The notes under the pieces: model-generated
The model's input: the letters and a program-made list of their open reading frames with translations, nothing else
What the model was told of the DNA's origin: nothing
The model's database searches: none
Assembly: GCA_013423325.1 (NCBI GenBank)
Contig: BLJB01000177.1
Location: 124,001-188,000, forward strand
Length of the DNA: 64,000 bases
From: Usnea hakonensis
Taxonomy: Eukaryota; Ascomycota; Lecanoromycetes; Lecanorales; Parmeliaceae
Direction of reading: 5' to 3'
Shown here: piece by piece, positions 34,780-46,446 of the stretch
Layout: every line of letters starts with the position of its first letter
How positions within the stretch are numbered: the stretch's first letter is position 1
Translations under genes and position numbers: made by a program

Positions 34780-37102
34780 TCACGACGTCCGATGATCGCG
34801 ATCTCGAAGGGCTTTGCTTCTGGATCGCTCGGGCAAGGCCATCTGCGATGATCCGTGTTGATTTGATTGCACTACTGCATGATCGAAGTTGTGTTGGGCT
34901 AGAACAGCGGCATACTTGGGCTCTTTGAGAAATTTGGGAACGGAATCCTGCATAAATTGTCAGCGCTGATCATCGAGCTCAACATTACAGGATAAGTATG
35001 CGTACACTTGACATTAACTTGAAAACCGATGTTTGGGCATCTTTGAACAACCCAACAACTTCTTGCAAGCTCTTTAGCAGTGAGTCGTCATCCCCAACAG
35101 CTCTCGTCATACGTCCTGCTAGGCTATTGCGTAGATTGTGATCAATGTTGAGCTCACAGGGAGAGCCAGGTGCCAAAAAGGCGTTGTAGAGACCTGAAAG
35201 ATTTTAGTTGTGAGTACTCGATATGGAATGGCAGACCTACCATACGCAGCCGCTAGGTTCTCCCTGATTGTGTCAAGCCTTGAGAAGGCCTTTGCTCTTT
35301 CGGCAGTGTCGTAGCTCCTCGTAAAATCTCGAACCTCGAGGTAGAATGCTAGATTCTCTTCACAATGGGTGTCTCGCAAGAATTCCCTGAATAAGAGACG
35401 CAGAGCTGCATCATTGACGATGATGTTGAGCCGATTGTTGTTCGAGTCCCTTGGTTGATTTTTGGCACTGTTCCTGGCATTCTTTGACGAATCTCCTCTG
35501 CCATCATCACCACTCGGGCTATCCTCCCTTCCAAGCCATCCTGCGATACGTTGACCTTTCTCCGTGAGACCATAAATGGCACTTTTCGTTGGCTGAAATC
35601 TTGATGCGCCGGGATTCTGATGGGCATAGACTTTGTCTTCTACAACGGCCCAGATGAGTCCGTGAATTACGAATAGTTCAGCAATCTCGTAGACTTCTCT
35701 GCGATCCACAGTGGTACAGCAATCCATCAGCCAATCGACAGCTGTCTTGCCAGTAAAAGTATTTGCCACAACGCGGTCAAGAATCTTCCTTTCTTTTGCC
35801 ATTTTCACGCCTATCATTCCATTGTAGTAATCGCTCAGCGAGTCGTTGTCTGAAGCTGATGTGCTGAGCTTAATGTTGGGACCATCCTGACCAGCAAATC
35901 GTCGAAAGATGACTTCTATGGTTGCGCGATCGTGCGATAGCTTGTCTGAGGTACCGTCTCTCTCCAAAATCACTAGTTGCATGGTATTGCGAGGGCTATC
36001 CAAAAGATCAAGCACATGCCTTTGGTTGATACCATTGCGCTGACAAAATCGGGTCAATACATGCATGCCCTTCGGCGTCAGCTGCCAAACAGCATTCTTG
36101 AGAGGGAAGACAAGCACCGTCCTCATGTCTGCATGTTCCACGAATCGAGCGTCCATGAAGCGCTGACAAACCGATCGGGCCATTTCTTTCGCCATCGAGA
36201 ACGTCGTGGTGGTGGTGGTGGTCACGATGCGTGACGGATCTTTCGGATCCGGCATCCGGTTCGATTGGGAAAATTTGAGCGACCCAAGATTGTTTATGGC
36301 TTCTTCCGAAGTAAATGTATGATCGATTTTTTGAAAGCGTACACGATGCGCTGATAACGGCAGGCTGACCATTAGGGTCGAGAACAGATCTTCGAAATCT
36401 CTTGTAAACGGTCTTTCTTCGTCCGTCATCCGGAGAAGTCTGGAAGACGTTTGATGCATCTTGTTTTGTGCGGCTTGTTGAGGGGTTTCCGTTGGTGGCG
36501 ATGAGGGTTTGCGGATTGAAGGAGAGGGAGTCCTGTCTAGGAGTCGTCGCCGATCTTGGGGGAGAGAAGACAAACCAGCTCGTGACGCTAAGCCCTCGGC
36601 TCCTGGGCTGTGGTCTGAGCCGGGGGGTGAGATGGCCGATTCGGGCTCCTCGCTTATGTCAGAGGGACCAGATGAGACACCGAAATGACCCTTTTGCTGC
36701 CTGAAATTATGGTCTGCGGCGGTTGCGACAAGCGGTGGCTGCTTGGGCACGTCGCCAGACGAAGATGAGGAAGAATGCAGTGACTGTGTAGATGTCTTGG
36801 TGCGGACGGAGAGGTTGGACAGAGCAGCGTTTGTTTTCTCACGAGCGATAGCGGCTATTGAGAGTCTGTTGTGCCTGGCCTGATGGCCACCGGTTGACCC
36901 GTTGCTATCAGCGTCTCGGGATGATGTGGGTAGGAATGATGGGGGAGAATGGCGATGAGCGGCAGAAGGATATGACTGAGAAGCACTATCTGTATTTTCT
37001 GGACAGGTGTTAATTTAAGTTCCTCTGATTGATAGCAGGTGGAGAGCAATGGTGTCTTTTTGGAAGGAATAAAATCCGAAGGAGTGAGGACAGACCCGTC
37101 AT
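34780..37102 (-). CDS. flbA: Regulator of G-protein signalling with DEP domains, FlbA/Sst2 type
   Basis: Four coding exons give 706 aa: 37102-37096 (7 nt), 36998-35241, 35193-35006, 34947-34780. FlbA is the RGS protein that accelerates GTP hydrolysis on a heterotrimeric G-alpha and controls vegetative growth versus conidiation. The first ~190 residues are Ser/Pro-rich. DEP-like regions occur at about 200-305, including PFTRDFEDLFSTLMVSLPLS, and at about 400-465, including FTGKTAVDWLMDCCTTVDRR. The RGS domain begins near residue 530 with LRLLFREFLRDTHCEENLAF and continues in exons 3 and 4. The 7-nt first exon (ATGACGG) is inferred because no ATG occurs early in exon 2 and phase fits. The symbol follows Aspergillus usage. 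Confidence 0.9.
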
Positions 37103-39960
37103 GTAAGGCGATTGAAGCACAGGAGCAGCCCGTTTAGGGGAGGGAGGCACCAATGGATGAAAAGCTGTAAGACGATTCAAGGCTAAGGCTGTCGGCAGTT
37201 GCAGCTTTAGATTGACAACTAAAGGAAGTAAGTGGACGGAACCAGTGGGTTTCGGAGTGGGAAAAGTAAATAAATTATGGAGCCTGTTGGGGGGGTGAAG
37301 TGTGCAATGATGAGTTTATTCTTTGGGGTTGGTATTGGTAATGGTCGTGATAGTGGTAGAGTAATAGATTTGTTTGGGTAGAATGAAGTAAGGTAAGGTA
37401 AGGTAAGGTCGGAGCAGAGTCGAGTAATTAGAATTAGAGAATTAGAGAATTAGAGTAGGAGAGTATCCAAAGGCAAAGGCAAAAGGCAACCGCTAAGACT
37501 AAGACCAAGACCGGGCAAGGGCAAAGAAAGAGTTCGAAGTTTTAGGTGTGTCAGATTTGATCGACGAAGACACGAGGGCGCAGGGAAGAAGGATGGCGCT
37601 AAAATGAGGGAAGAAAGCTCTCATAGGCTGAGATCATAGCGTTCAAACAAACATCCCTGTCAGCACGACCGTGTCCAGCGTGCGCGGGCTTAAAAAAGTG
37701 CTAAGCATGGGCGTTTTTTTGCTTACTTAGTTTTGCTTAGTGTGCTTCGGGTAGGGAATTGATTCTATTGACCCTTACCCATATTATTATTGTTATTTGA
37801 AGGTATCGCCTGCCTCCTTGCAGCTGAGATGATGATGATGATAATAATAATATGCGGTAATGTAAAGTAGGCAATAAAAATAATAAAATCAATAATCAAT
37901 ATGCGTACTACGATACATAATCAATTCTGGATGACACGAGTAGTGAGACTGCTATGCTTGCTTGAATGGATGATAAGCCTACCCGAACCAAATCAAACGT
38001 CTTATTCCGTATTATTATCGATAAACCATCATTGATATTGATTCATTCTCCTGCTCCTACCTTTTTGGACAGACTTGTCTGCTGATCATATTGACAGGCA
38101 TACTAACTATCAAGTCTTTGGGTGTCTTGGTGACTGTGGCTACCGGCAAACGCGGATTGTACGTGGCCGTCCATAATTCTTTCACCTTCCCATTCTTCCA
38201 TCGAGAACAAAAAGCTAAAAGTAATAGCGCCTGCCAAGATCTCCATGGTTTTTGCCATCCCTGGTTCCAGCAGTTACTCGGACTGCAATACGTGGTTCTT
38301 GCTAAATGAAAACCACTGTGATGCACCTCCGTTTGTCTATCACTATCTAAATCGTCTTACTTGCTGGAATGGCTCAGGTTCAGACATATGTCAACGGTCT
38401 CAGATTGCCTCTTGCTTTGCTGGACCGAGTCTTTGAGAACAAAGACACAGATCAAGTAAGGGGGGTCCGGTTGCCTGCAGGTTCCTCGTGCCCTCGTACC
38501 TCTGTACCTTGATTTCTCCATGTGCAGCCTCGTGTTTATGTATATGCAAGCATATGCAATGCAACGTCCCTGAGCGTTGTTGGCGGCTGCAAACGGCGAA
38601 ATATGCCCCAGCGTATGCATGTGAGCCCAGATTATTCTTATTGAGTGCTAAGCCGTTCCCGGGACTTGCTGCATGCGTCAGAGTGGAAAGGATCTGAACA
38701 GGAAGCCAACGAAAGCATCGACAGGATGTGAGTGGGCCGACTTGCTCAGCGATCACACATGCATCTTCTGTGGGGATAGCCACCCGCAAATCCCTCATAA
38801 TCGGTACGTATCTACGTACCTACTTGTCTCCTAAAATGGTATCATGCCACATGATGGCAAGGTCCCGGTCGTCGCATCAGACGCCGAAGAACCGACTAAT
38901 GAAACAGGCAAGCAGCGCTATAATCTACCCAAGAATTTCACGGCCAAGGCTCAATAATTGGACACTCTAGGCCGTTGGTATTCTCGGTTTCACTTCCTCA
39001 GACATTTCTAGATCTGTTGGCACGGGAGTTTCAGATATCTTGTGGGCGTTAAGAACAGAGCTTGTTTGAATAACAGTTTTCAGCTTTGGTGCCTACCTAT
39101 TTACCTACCTATTCACGTTCTTCCCTTTCTGCAGGTAGATCAGCACCTTGCTTTGGAAATGTTGATCATTCTTCATTTGAGAAGATCCGATCATGATGGG
39201 GTCATTACCAGCCACGAATCGTAACCTGGGGCGGCCTCTATTCCGCGTGCTTTGCCGATTGCTGCTGCCTGCAGCAAGAAGAGGGCCGAGGAGGATACCG
39301 GCCAGCATGGCAGTACGAGTACGCGAAGGGGTGCAAATAAATAATAATAATGAGTCCAACAACGCATAGAAGCAAGGAAGACCCTTTCTAGTCCTCTCAT
39401 CCAAGATGAATGATACAAGTCGATAATGCAATTTGATTCTGATCGGCCAATGAGATGGTGTGCAAAGTCCGAGGGATCATGGATGTAGAGATCGACCATA
39501 TCCTCACACGCTTGGATGCAGAAATTTTTAAACCCGGACCGGCTCTGCAGGCCTGATGCTTGCCCCTTGGCAATTCTATTGGTGGAATTTGCACGCATCT
39601 ACGTATTACTTTAGTATGAAGTGGGGGAGGTGGTGTTTCGGAAATATTCCGATACGCTACGTCATTTTTTGGATTTTTTGGATTTTTTTTTTCTTTTTCT
39701 TTTTCTGATTTTTGGAAATCTCGGACTAAGAGACTAGTACCAACACTCTCTCGCTAAGATAAGTATGTAAGGCAAAAGAAAGGTAAAGTAAGGTATCTCT
39801 TGCACGTGGCTACTAAGCTCCAAAGTCTAATAAAATGGTATCAATTATTTTGGTGGCTGTCCGCCAAGACTACTTTACTTTACCCTGCACGTCACGGACG
39901 GACCACCTCGGCAAAGATGATCGAGACCGACGGCACCACACGCTTCAAACATTTAGAAAG

Positions 39961-39993
39961 GGGGCTCAAAAGGGGCTCAAACGGGGCTCAAAA
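39961..39993 (+). repeat. Three tandem 11-bp GGGGCTCAAAM units
   Basis: GGGGCTCAAAA, GGGGCTCAAAC and GGGGCTCAAAA follow one another without spacing. Confidence 0.85.
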
Positions 39994-41256
39994 GGCTTCT
40001 TCATCGCCAACCTTCTTTTTTCTTTGACCGAGGAAGAAAATGGTAAAAATATCTATTTACATGTTCTTCATGCTACCTCAGCTTCAGCACGGAGATTGCG
40101 GACATGGTTTTCGTGCCCTCGAGTCAGCGTCCTCTCTACTGACGCTCTGGATGAGTCATGCTCAGAAGCGCTTATCCCCAAAGTGACTGTGGCCGTGACC
40201 ATGATGAACGATGGATGATAAGTGATGACTGAGACCGTACTCAGCGTCGGAAGGACGAGAAAGGTAATGCCAGTCGCCTCCCCAATTACCATATCCGCCA
40301 ACAGTCATGTCGCTCGCTCACCAGCTCACCGCTTTTGTTTACTAATCCCAAATCATGGATCCTTTAAAGCTCTAGAGATGAAAGAGCCAGGACCATTATC
40401 CTGTCAGCCTCGGCACGAGCCTGTATCTATCAAAGTCAGACTAAGACAAGATCTTTGCGTTACTTTGTCTATTCTGCACGCCTGCTCCCTCAAAATTCAA
40501 AGTTAGCAAAGCCTGTGTGCAACAAACTCCTACCACATGTCTCCCTTACCTAGCTACCTATTCATCTTATCAATAATACCAAATCAGAAAGCATGGTCAA
40601 CGAGGCGTCAGCTGCAAAAGATCTGATCGTCTCTAAACTTCTTATGCGATCCAGTGAACAACTCCCCAGCTTTCAGCCACTGCAAAAACGCTCCCCCGTC
40701 TCCACTCACACCTTGGGCACTTCCGACTCTACCAAAACCCGCCATTGTTGTCCATTCATGCAAGCTGAAAATGGACATCTCAGTCCTTTTGGTTGCATAA
40801 AATCCAAAGTACGTCATGGCATTTTCGCGGATTTTTTTGCCCTTCATCATTTGTTTTCTCCACCTCGATTTCTACCGGTGTTTGTTTTTCTGCGTCTTTG
40901 TTAGCGATATCGTTCCAATACCTCAATCATAGCGCCCTTTTTCCAAGTTTATACCCCGTGTCAATCTCAGGCAAATGGATGTGATATAGTAGGTAGAAGT
41001 CAGTCCCGGTCCCGTGGGAGCTGCAGCTTATTCGGGCATACCTACGTTGTCGAATCGGAATTCCATACGTCAATTTCAACAGGGTATTTCTCTCTCAAAC
41101 TTCCGTGCTGACAGACAGATGACCTCATTACAATCTTGAAAACCACGAAATTATTAACTGTCGGTGGAGTAAGTCTCAATTGGCAAAAGGCGGACAATTA
41201 TTAAACCTGGATCGATGATATAAGGGACCCTTGAGTTTCTCACCAAGAAAGAAAAT

Positions 41257-41485
41257 GATGAACACGTGTGGATTAGGTATGTCAGCCACAGGCCCAATCC
41301 GATGCCAATCCGATCCCCGCCGGAATTACGGAGGGAAAAAAAGTCATTACTTTATATACCTAGCTAAAAAGAAAGGGCCTGATGAACACGTGTGTATTAA
41401 GCGCGTATGTCAGTCACACACCCACTCCGATCCACATCCCTCCCCATCGGAATCAAGAATCATTACTTTATACACCTACCTAGCT
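41257..41485 (+). repeat. Diverged tandem duplication, about 107-bp units
   Basis: Unit A (41257-41365) and unit B (41381-41485) both start GATGAACACGTGTG. Both carry a TATGTCAG block followed by CCGATCC, then ATCATTACTTTATA or GTCATTACTTTATA, and both end CCTAGCT. Several small indels and substitutions separate them. Confidence 0.7.
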
Positions 41486-42169
41486 CGAGTACAGCGGTGA
41501 GTAAAAAAAAGCCACCCCCTCTCCCTCTCGTCGTTCCTACTTTTGTCACGGACTTCTGTCATGGTATGACCCAACCGAACAACAGGTTTTTGCGAATAGG
41601 AGATTTTCAGGCCTCGTCCCGCTGGCCAAATCGTCTTGAAAGACGAGTGGCGAAAAGAGCAAATCCACGTACCTGGAACCATATTCTACTTACCTTATGG
41701 ACGGGCCCGGCGCTGGGACCTTGACACCTTGCAATTCCCCAGCTCATTCCCCCGTCCCACGTACTCAATATACCCAACCCCCAAACACAACTTATTTGCT
41801 TACCCAATCCAACTCCAGCAACCATCCCTCTTCCCAATTCTGCTTCCATCCTTCCCCATCTGCCACGGTACAGCTTCCTCTTTCTTGACCTTCCTAGCAT
41901 CAACCTACTGACGTATCCCCCATCGCAACCTATTCTAGCAAGCTCCATCCAATTCCCCTACTAACCAATCCTATCGCCCTGTGCAGTCGGCGATATGCAT
42001 AAAGGCAACTATTCACTAATTTCGTTTCCGTCTTATCTTATTGAATGGAAAATGGTGTTGGAGGTAGCACAATATATCTGTATTATATAGACCCCCAACC
42101 TGAGAATCCGTAATCATCGTTCCGGTTCGGGAAAGAGAGTAGAGCTACTCTAGAGGGAAGCAGAAGGGG

Positions 42170-42418
42170 CTAAGTATCCGGGAGAGCACCACGAACAACG
42201 GCAGCAACAAGCCTTACAGCACAAGCTCCCTCTCCACAATCCCACACCTGTGCTTTGCACGATCTTCCGGAACCCCAGCTGCATGCTTTGACATTGCACC
42301 TTTCGCTTTCCAGCATGCCGCATATCTCGCCCGGCACACCGGCTACACTGAACACTCGAAGGCATAGAAGCCACAGGACAAGGACGATTGGACCAAATTT
42401 ACCGGCACTAGCAATCAT
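42170..42418 (-). CDS. Possible small cysteine-rich secreted protein, 82 aa
   Basis: Single-exon frame from the ATG at 42418. Residues 8-27 (FGPIVLVLWLLCLRVFSVAG) look like a signal peptide. The predicted mature part carries six cysteines: EICGMLESERCNVKAC, then GRSCK, DCGEG and ACAV. An even Cys count in a short secreted protein is the usual form of fungal effectors and hydrophobin-like or antimicrobial peptides, but no family was recognised. The surrounding DNA is gene-poor. The frame could be a chance ORF. Confidence 0.3.
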   Translation of the reverse strand: MIASAGKFGPIVLVLWLLCLRVFSVAGVPGEICGMLESERCNVKACSWGSGRSCKAQVWDCGEGACAVRLVAAVVRGALPDT

Positions 42419-43600
42419 CCTCTGGTCCGGTCAATCCTCGGACATGATGCCATTTGTCCCTTTTCAGCAGAACTTGCAGCCGGAGAAGACGGCACCAACA
42501 GCACTTGTTCTTTCTGCGATTTCTCACTTCATATGCATGCAACTATCGCAACACGAAGAGGTCAATTTTGTGATGTGTAAGAAGGATGAATTGAAACTAT
42601 GACAGTAGACGTATGTATAGGCTAGGAAGATTTGTTATGAAAACCGAGCCAATAGTTGCAGGGTCATAGCGTCTGAAATATGCGACAGCAACAGCCTCCC
42701 CCCAACTTAATAGGGCATCGTACTACTATCACCTCGCTATCGCACCCCTGCTATCCCCATTACACTGTCATTATGTCGCCATGGGGGTATGGCCTCTTTG
42801 TTCTTGTACTCGTATTGTGGGCGGAACTCCGGATGGTTTTCACCGGAGCACCGGAGCGCCGGACATACTACATCCCTAGCGCATCTTGGCATTGTTCTGC
42901 CTTAAAGTACTTTATGATGATCCTCCTGCAGATAGAGTACTCTTTCTTCTACACACACAATAACATTACGATCAACCCATTGATATGCCGGGCCACCAAC
43001 CCATATCTATATCTATCCGACCACTAGCTATATCACACTCACCCTCACCCTTCCCTTCCCTGGATTAAGGTGGTCCATTAGGTGGGTGGTCCATTAGGAG
43101 CGCATACTCGGAAGCGAGTTTCGCCAACTAGCTCAGCCTCTTTATTTTTAATTCATAAGCTCGCCCCCATTACTGCTGGCGCAGTCGCACTAGATTTGGC
43201 AGTACGAGGAGTATTCGATGACTGTTGGAATCTAGATTGCCAAGTCTAGAGTAACGCGAGCAGCCATGGCAATGGCAATCCAAGCCAAGCCAAAATGGCT
43301 GGGACGTGGCCCAGGACCTGTCACCTAGGTAGGTACTATATGGAGCAAGTGTATAGAGTAGATGGTGTGGTGAGTGTCCAATTTGGCTTGCTTCCTAATA
43401 CCCGACTACCCGTCACCACAAAAACCAACAAATATCGGTGCTAGTTGGAGTTTCAACCAAATTCTTGCTCTGGAACAAACACCTGTCCTGCTGCTGTACT
43501 CGTACGCGCACTCTGCGATACTCTTCTTATAGCTATCTGCCAAGTCCTAGCATCCGACCATGGACAACATCTTTTGCCCTTTATTGCTTTTGCCCTCGAA

Positions 43601-44614
43601 ATGACTGAGAAGCTCAACAAAAATGGGCGTTATCTGGTCTACGCGTTGATATTTTACTGCGTTGTAGCTTCACTTTACCGCCTACCCTCCCTATCCTTCG
43701 GCAGACAAAAGTCCCAATTATGTCAAAAAGTAAACCTCCAACAAAATCCTTACTCGTCTTTTCAAGGCCACGACTTTCCGCTCAAAATATGGCAAACCGC
43801 CAAAACTGGAGTGCCCACTTTGGATCCCGATGCCCAGATGCGGATCCAGTTATGGCTCGAGCGGAACCCGGAGCATCGCTACGAGATGGTCACGGACGGA
43901 AGCAGCAAAAGCTACGTCGTACACACCTTTGCGCATAAACCAGAAATAATTCATGGTTTCCTCGCTCTCCAAGACCCAGTGTTGCGTGCCGATCTCTTAC
44001 GCTATCTCTTTCTCTACGGTCATGGCGGCATCTATAGCGATTTAGACACCATCTGCCTCCGACCATTCGACACTTGGATCCCTGACCGGTTCAAAAACAA
44101 AACCAACCTAATCATCGGCATCGAGGGCGACAGCCTCGGTGGTCCCATAATACCAGGCTTCTCCCATCACGTCGGACTTGGACAGTGGACCCTAGCCGCA
44201 AAGCCTGGACACATCATAATGGAGCGAATGATCGAGCGCGTGCTCAGCGGACTTGGCATGCTCGCGGAGCGTCAGAACCGCACCCTCGCCACCCTCGAGG
44301 CTTCCTACATGGACGTCATCGACACGACGGGGCCCGGCGCCTTCTCCGAGTGCATCTACCACGAGCTCTCCCTCGCCACGGGCACGAATGTCACCTCGAG
44401 TAATCTGACCGGTCTTACGGAACCGAGACTGATTGACGATGTGTTGATTTTGCCTGTCACGGCTTTCGCGAACGGGATACCGCATTCGAATGCCAAGGGT
44501 CCCGATGACGAGGGCGCATTGGTGCATCATCTGTTTCAAGGGTCGTGGAAAGGGAGTCATCCGTCCGAGAGCGATGAAGCTGATGCCGAGGACGTTGTTC
44601 AGGATCCGCCATAG
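43601..44614 (+). CDS. GT32 family glycosyltransferase, Och1-like alpha-1,6-mannosyltransferase type
   Basis: Single exon, 337 aa, from the ATG at 43601 (the frame is open upstream but without ATG). A short cytosolic start is followed by a signal-anchor span, YLVYALIFYCVVASLYRL, at about residues 11-28, giving a type II Golgi membrane layout. The catalytic part starts with FPLKIWQTAKTGVPTLDPD. The DXD motif is in YLFLYGHGGIYSDLDTICLR at about residues 136-156. These are hallmarks of glycosyltransferase family 32, which includes yeast Och1 (initiates the N-glycan outer chain) and Sur1/Csg1-type sphingolipid mannosyltransferases. The protein ends with an acidic tail. Acceptor specificity is not assigned. 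Confidence 0.88.
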   Translation: MTEKLNKNGRYLVYALIFYCVVASLYRLPSLSFGRQKSQLCQKVNLQQNPYSSFQGHDFPLKIWQTAKTGVPTLDPDAQMRIQLWLERNPEHRYEMVTDGSSKSYVVHTFAHKPEIIHGFLALQDPVLRADLLRYLFLYGHGGIYSDLDTICLRPFDTWIPDRFKNKTNLIIGIEGDSLGGPIIPGFSHHVGLGQWTLAAKPGHIIMERMIERVLSGLGMLAERQNRTLATLEASYMDVIDTTGPGAFSECIYHELSLATGTNVTSSNLTGLTEPRLIDDVLILPVTAFANGIPHSNAKGPDDEGALVHHLFQGSWKGSHPSESDEADAEDVVQDPP

Positions 44615-46446
44615 AGCAAGCTTCGAATTTCACACTGAGGATTTTTGGGTTGGAATGCCTAGTGGACAATCTCAAAGATGGCCTTGTTGGTAGAAGTCCT
44701 TGTGTATTGAATTTTGGAAAGGTCCGAGGGAATGACGACTTGGGCAGTGCCCGTCAATTGAAAATCGTATCGACATTCGAACTCAGAAGATGGAGCTTAA
44801 AGCGGGAAGCTGTCGATGTGTCAAGTCTTTGAACCCAGACGAGAGTGGACGAGTGCCAGGGAGAGGAAATCTTTCTACGGGATCACGAGAGCCCCGTCGG
44901 CCATTGTGCAGGCTGCAAAGGAGCTAGGTTCAAGGAAGGACAAACCCGGGACTCTTGTAAATCAATTGACTGGTGAATGTAAGTACTCAGAACGACCAAA
45001 GAAAAGAAGCAACACTCAATATCTCTTAGGTATTAGAAACAGTCAAAATTTTGGCCAACGCGAGAACGAGACGGGGGAAAGCCCGAAATATCTGCAAGGC
45101 ACACTCTACATAAACAATATATAGATCGATCGCGAGGCATAAGACGCATGCATCACTTGCAGCGACTAATTATGTCGGAGCAAAGGGACCGGTGAAACTA
45201 ATTGGGAAGAGCATTGCTAGAAACATTACTATTGCGCATCTTACGATACTGGTCTCAAAATCACCTCCTATCACCTTTCGCTCCCCCCAGTCGTCGCTGA
45301 GAATGTCCCGTTTTAGTCGAAACCCGCCTTGCCCTGTTTGCTACATTGATCCCGTCAGTCAAAGAACACTCACTACCGGGAAGCACCTCCCCCCGCCCCC
45401 CACCCCACTTTCCAAAAAAAATCTAGCATACCAGCGAACCCCGAATCCAATACTCCCTCACTCACTCATAAGACCCTGCCCTGCCCTGCCTTGATCGCTC
45501 GCAGGAGCGCAAACGGAGTCTGGGGAAAAGTGGCTTTTGTGTCGAGGTGTGCTTCTTTCTTTGAGGTGCTATTTCACTATTTCACTCTACGTTACGTTAC
45601 GTTACGTTACATACGTGTTAGCATATCAAACTCTGTCAGTCTGTCATTCAGGAAACTTTTTTTTTGAGAGGATTATGTGATGTGCTTACATACATACATA
45701 CATACACGTTTATATGTTTTTTGGTTGGGTTGGTTGGGTTGGATTGGTTCGGTTGGGTTGGGGTGGTTGAGTTGGGAGATATTAGATAGGTATTGACTGG
45801 GAAAGAATGAATGGTGTGGTGTGGTTTGGTTTGGTTTGGTTGATATAGGCCGTAGTGTAGTGGAGCGTAGTGGGGCGTAGTGGGGCGTGGCGGGGCGAGG
45901 TGAGGTGAGGTGAGGTGAGCGGGGCTTGGGTAGGGATGGGTAGGGATGGGATGGGATGGGATGTGAAGAATTTATTCTATCTACTCGTGGAATAAATGGA
46001 TGATAGATGATATATATATATCTAGGTATATAGATGGATGTGGAGAAATGAGTTGAAAAGGGAGATGGAGCTGCAGCTCAGTTGAGGAGAGGTGAGGTGA
46101 GGAGAGGTCGTTGATTAGGGATGATGAATATGATATATATGATTCCTTTACTTTACTGTACTGTACTTTGGCCAAAAGGGGCTTGAATAGAAAAAAAACA
46201 TGGATGCTTGGGACTGGGTGAATAGCTGTAGCGGCCCTACATGAACATACATACATATCCTTGCAGGGAGGGGTGATATTCTCCTTTCCTTTCCTTCCTT
46301 CATTTCGAGCTATATGAATACAAGTCCCTTATTCCATACATGCTACACTACCAAAAGTGGATACGGTAGGTAAGGTATGTTTGTTCTTTAATCCCCTGCT
46401 CCGAAAACACCATCGGCAAACAGCGACTTTTCCACCAGTATCCCAT
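44615..46446. other. Convergent intergenic region with many short tandem repeats
   Basis: Contains (TTACG)n at 45591-45612, (CATA)n near 45690-45706, GGTT/GGGTT-type repeats at about 45722-45775, GGTTT repeats at 45818-45840, GGGCGTAGT and AGGTG repeats at 45855-45920 and GGGAT repeats to 45960. Much of this probably belongs to the ALG10 and glycosyltransferase 3' flanks. No gene seen. Confidence 0.6.
45591..45920 (+). repeat. Cluster of short tandem repeats
   Basis: Adjacent runs of ACGTT, CATA, GGTTG, GGTTT, GTAGTGGGGC and AGGTG motifs. These are independent simple repeats rather than one long array. Confidence 0.75.

Larger units (their letters stand above)
37103..43600. other. Gene-poor 6.5-kb region
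   Basis: Upstream region of the RGS gene (likely a long leader with CT-rich and GGTAAGGTA repeats near 37385-37410), then AT-rich DNA with many short frames and no recognisable protein. It contains a diverged tandem duplication at 41257-41485, three 11-bp units at 39961-39993, and one possible small secreted protein at 42170-42418. I see no transposase, reverse transcriptase or long terminal repeat. Confidence 0.5.

Noticed and set aside
37103..43600. A transposon in the gene-poor region
   Set aside because: I found no reverse transcriptase, integrase or transposase motif, no terminal repeats and no target-site duplication by eye.
45591..45920. A CRISPR-like or telomeric array
   Set aside because: The repeats are adjacent unrelated microsatellites without unique spacers and without a constant TTAGGG unit.
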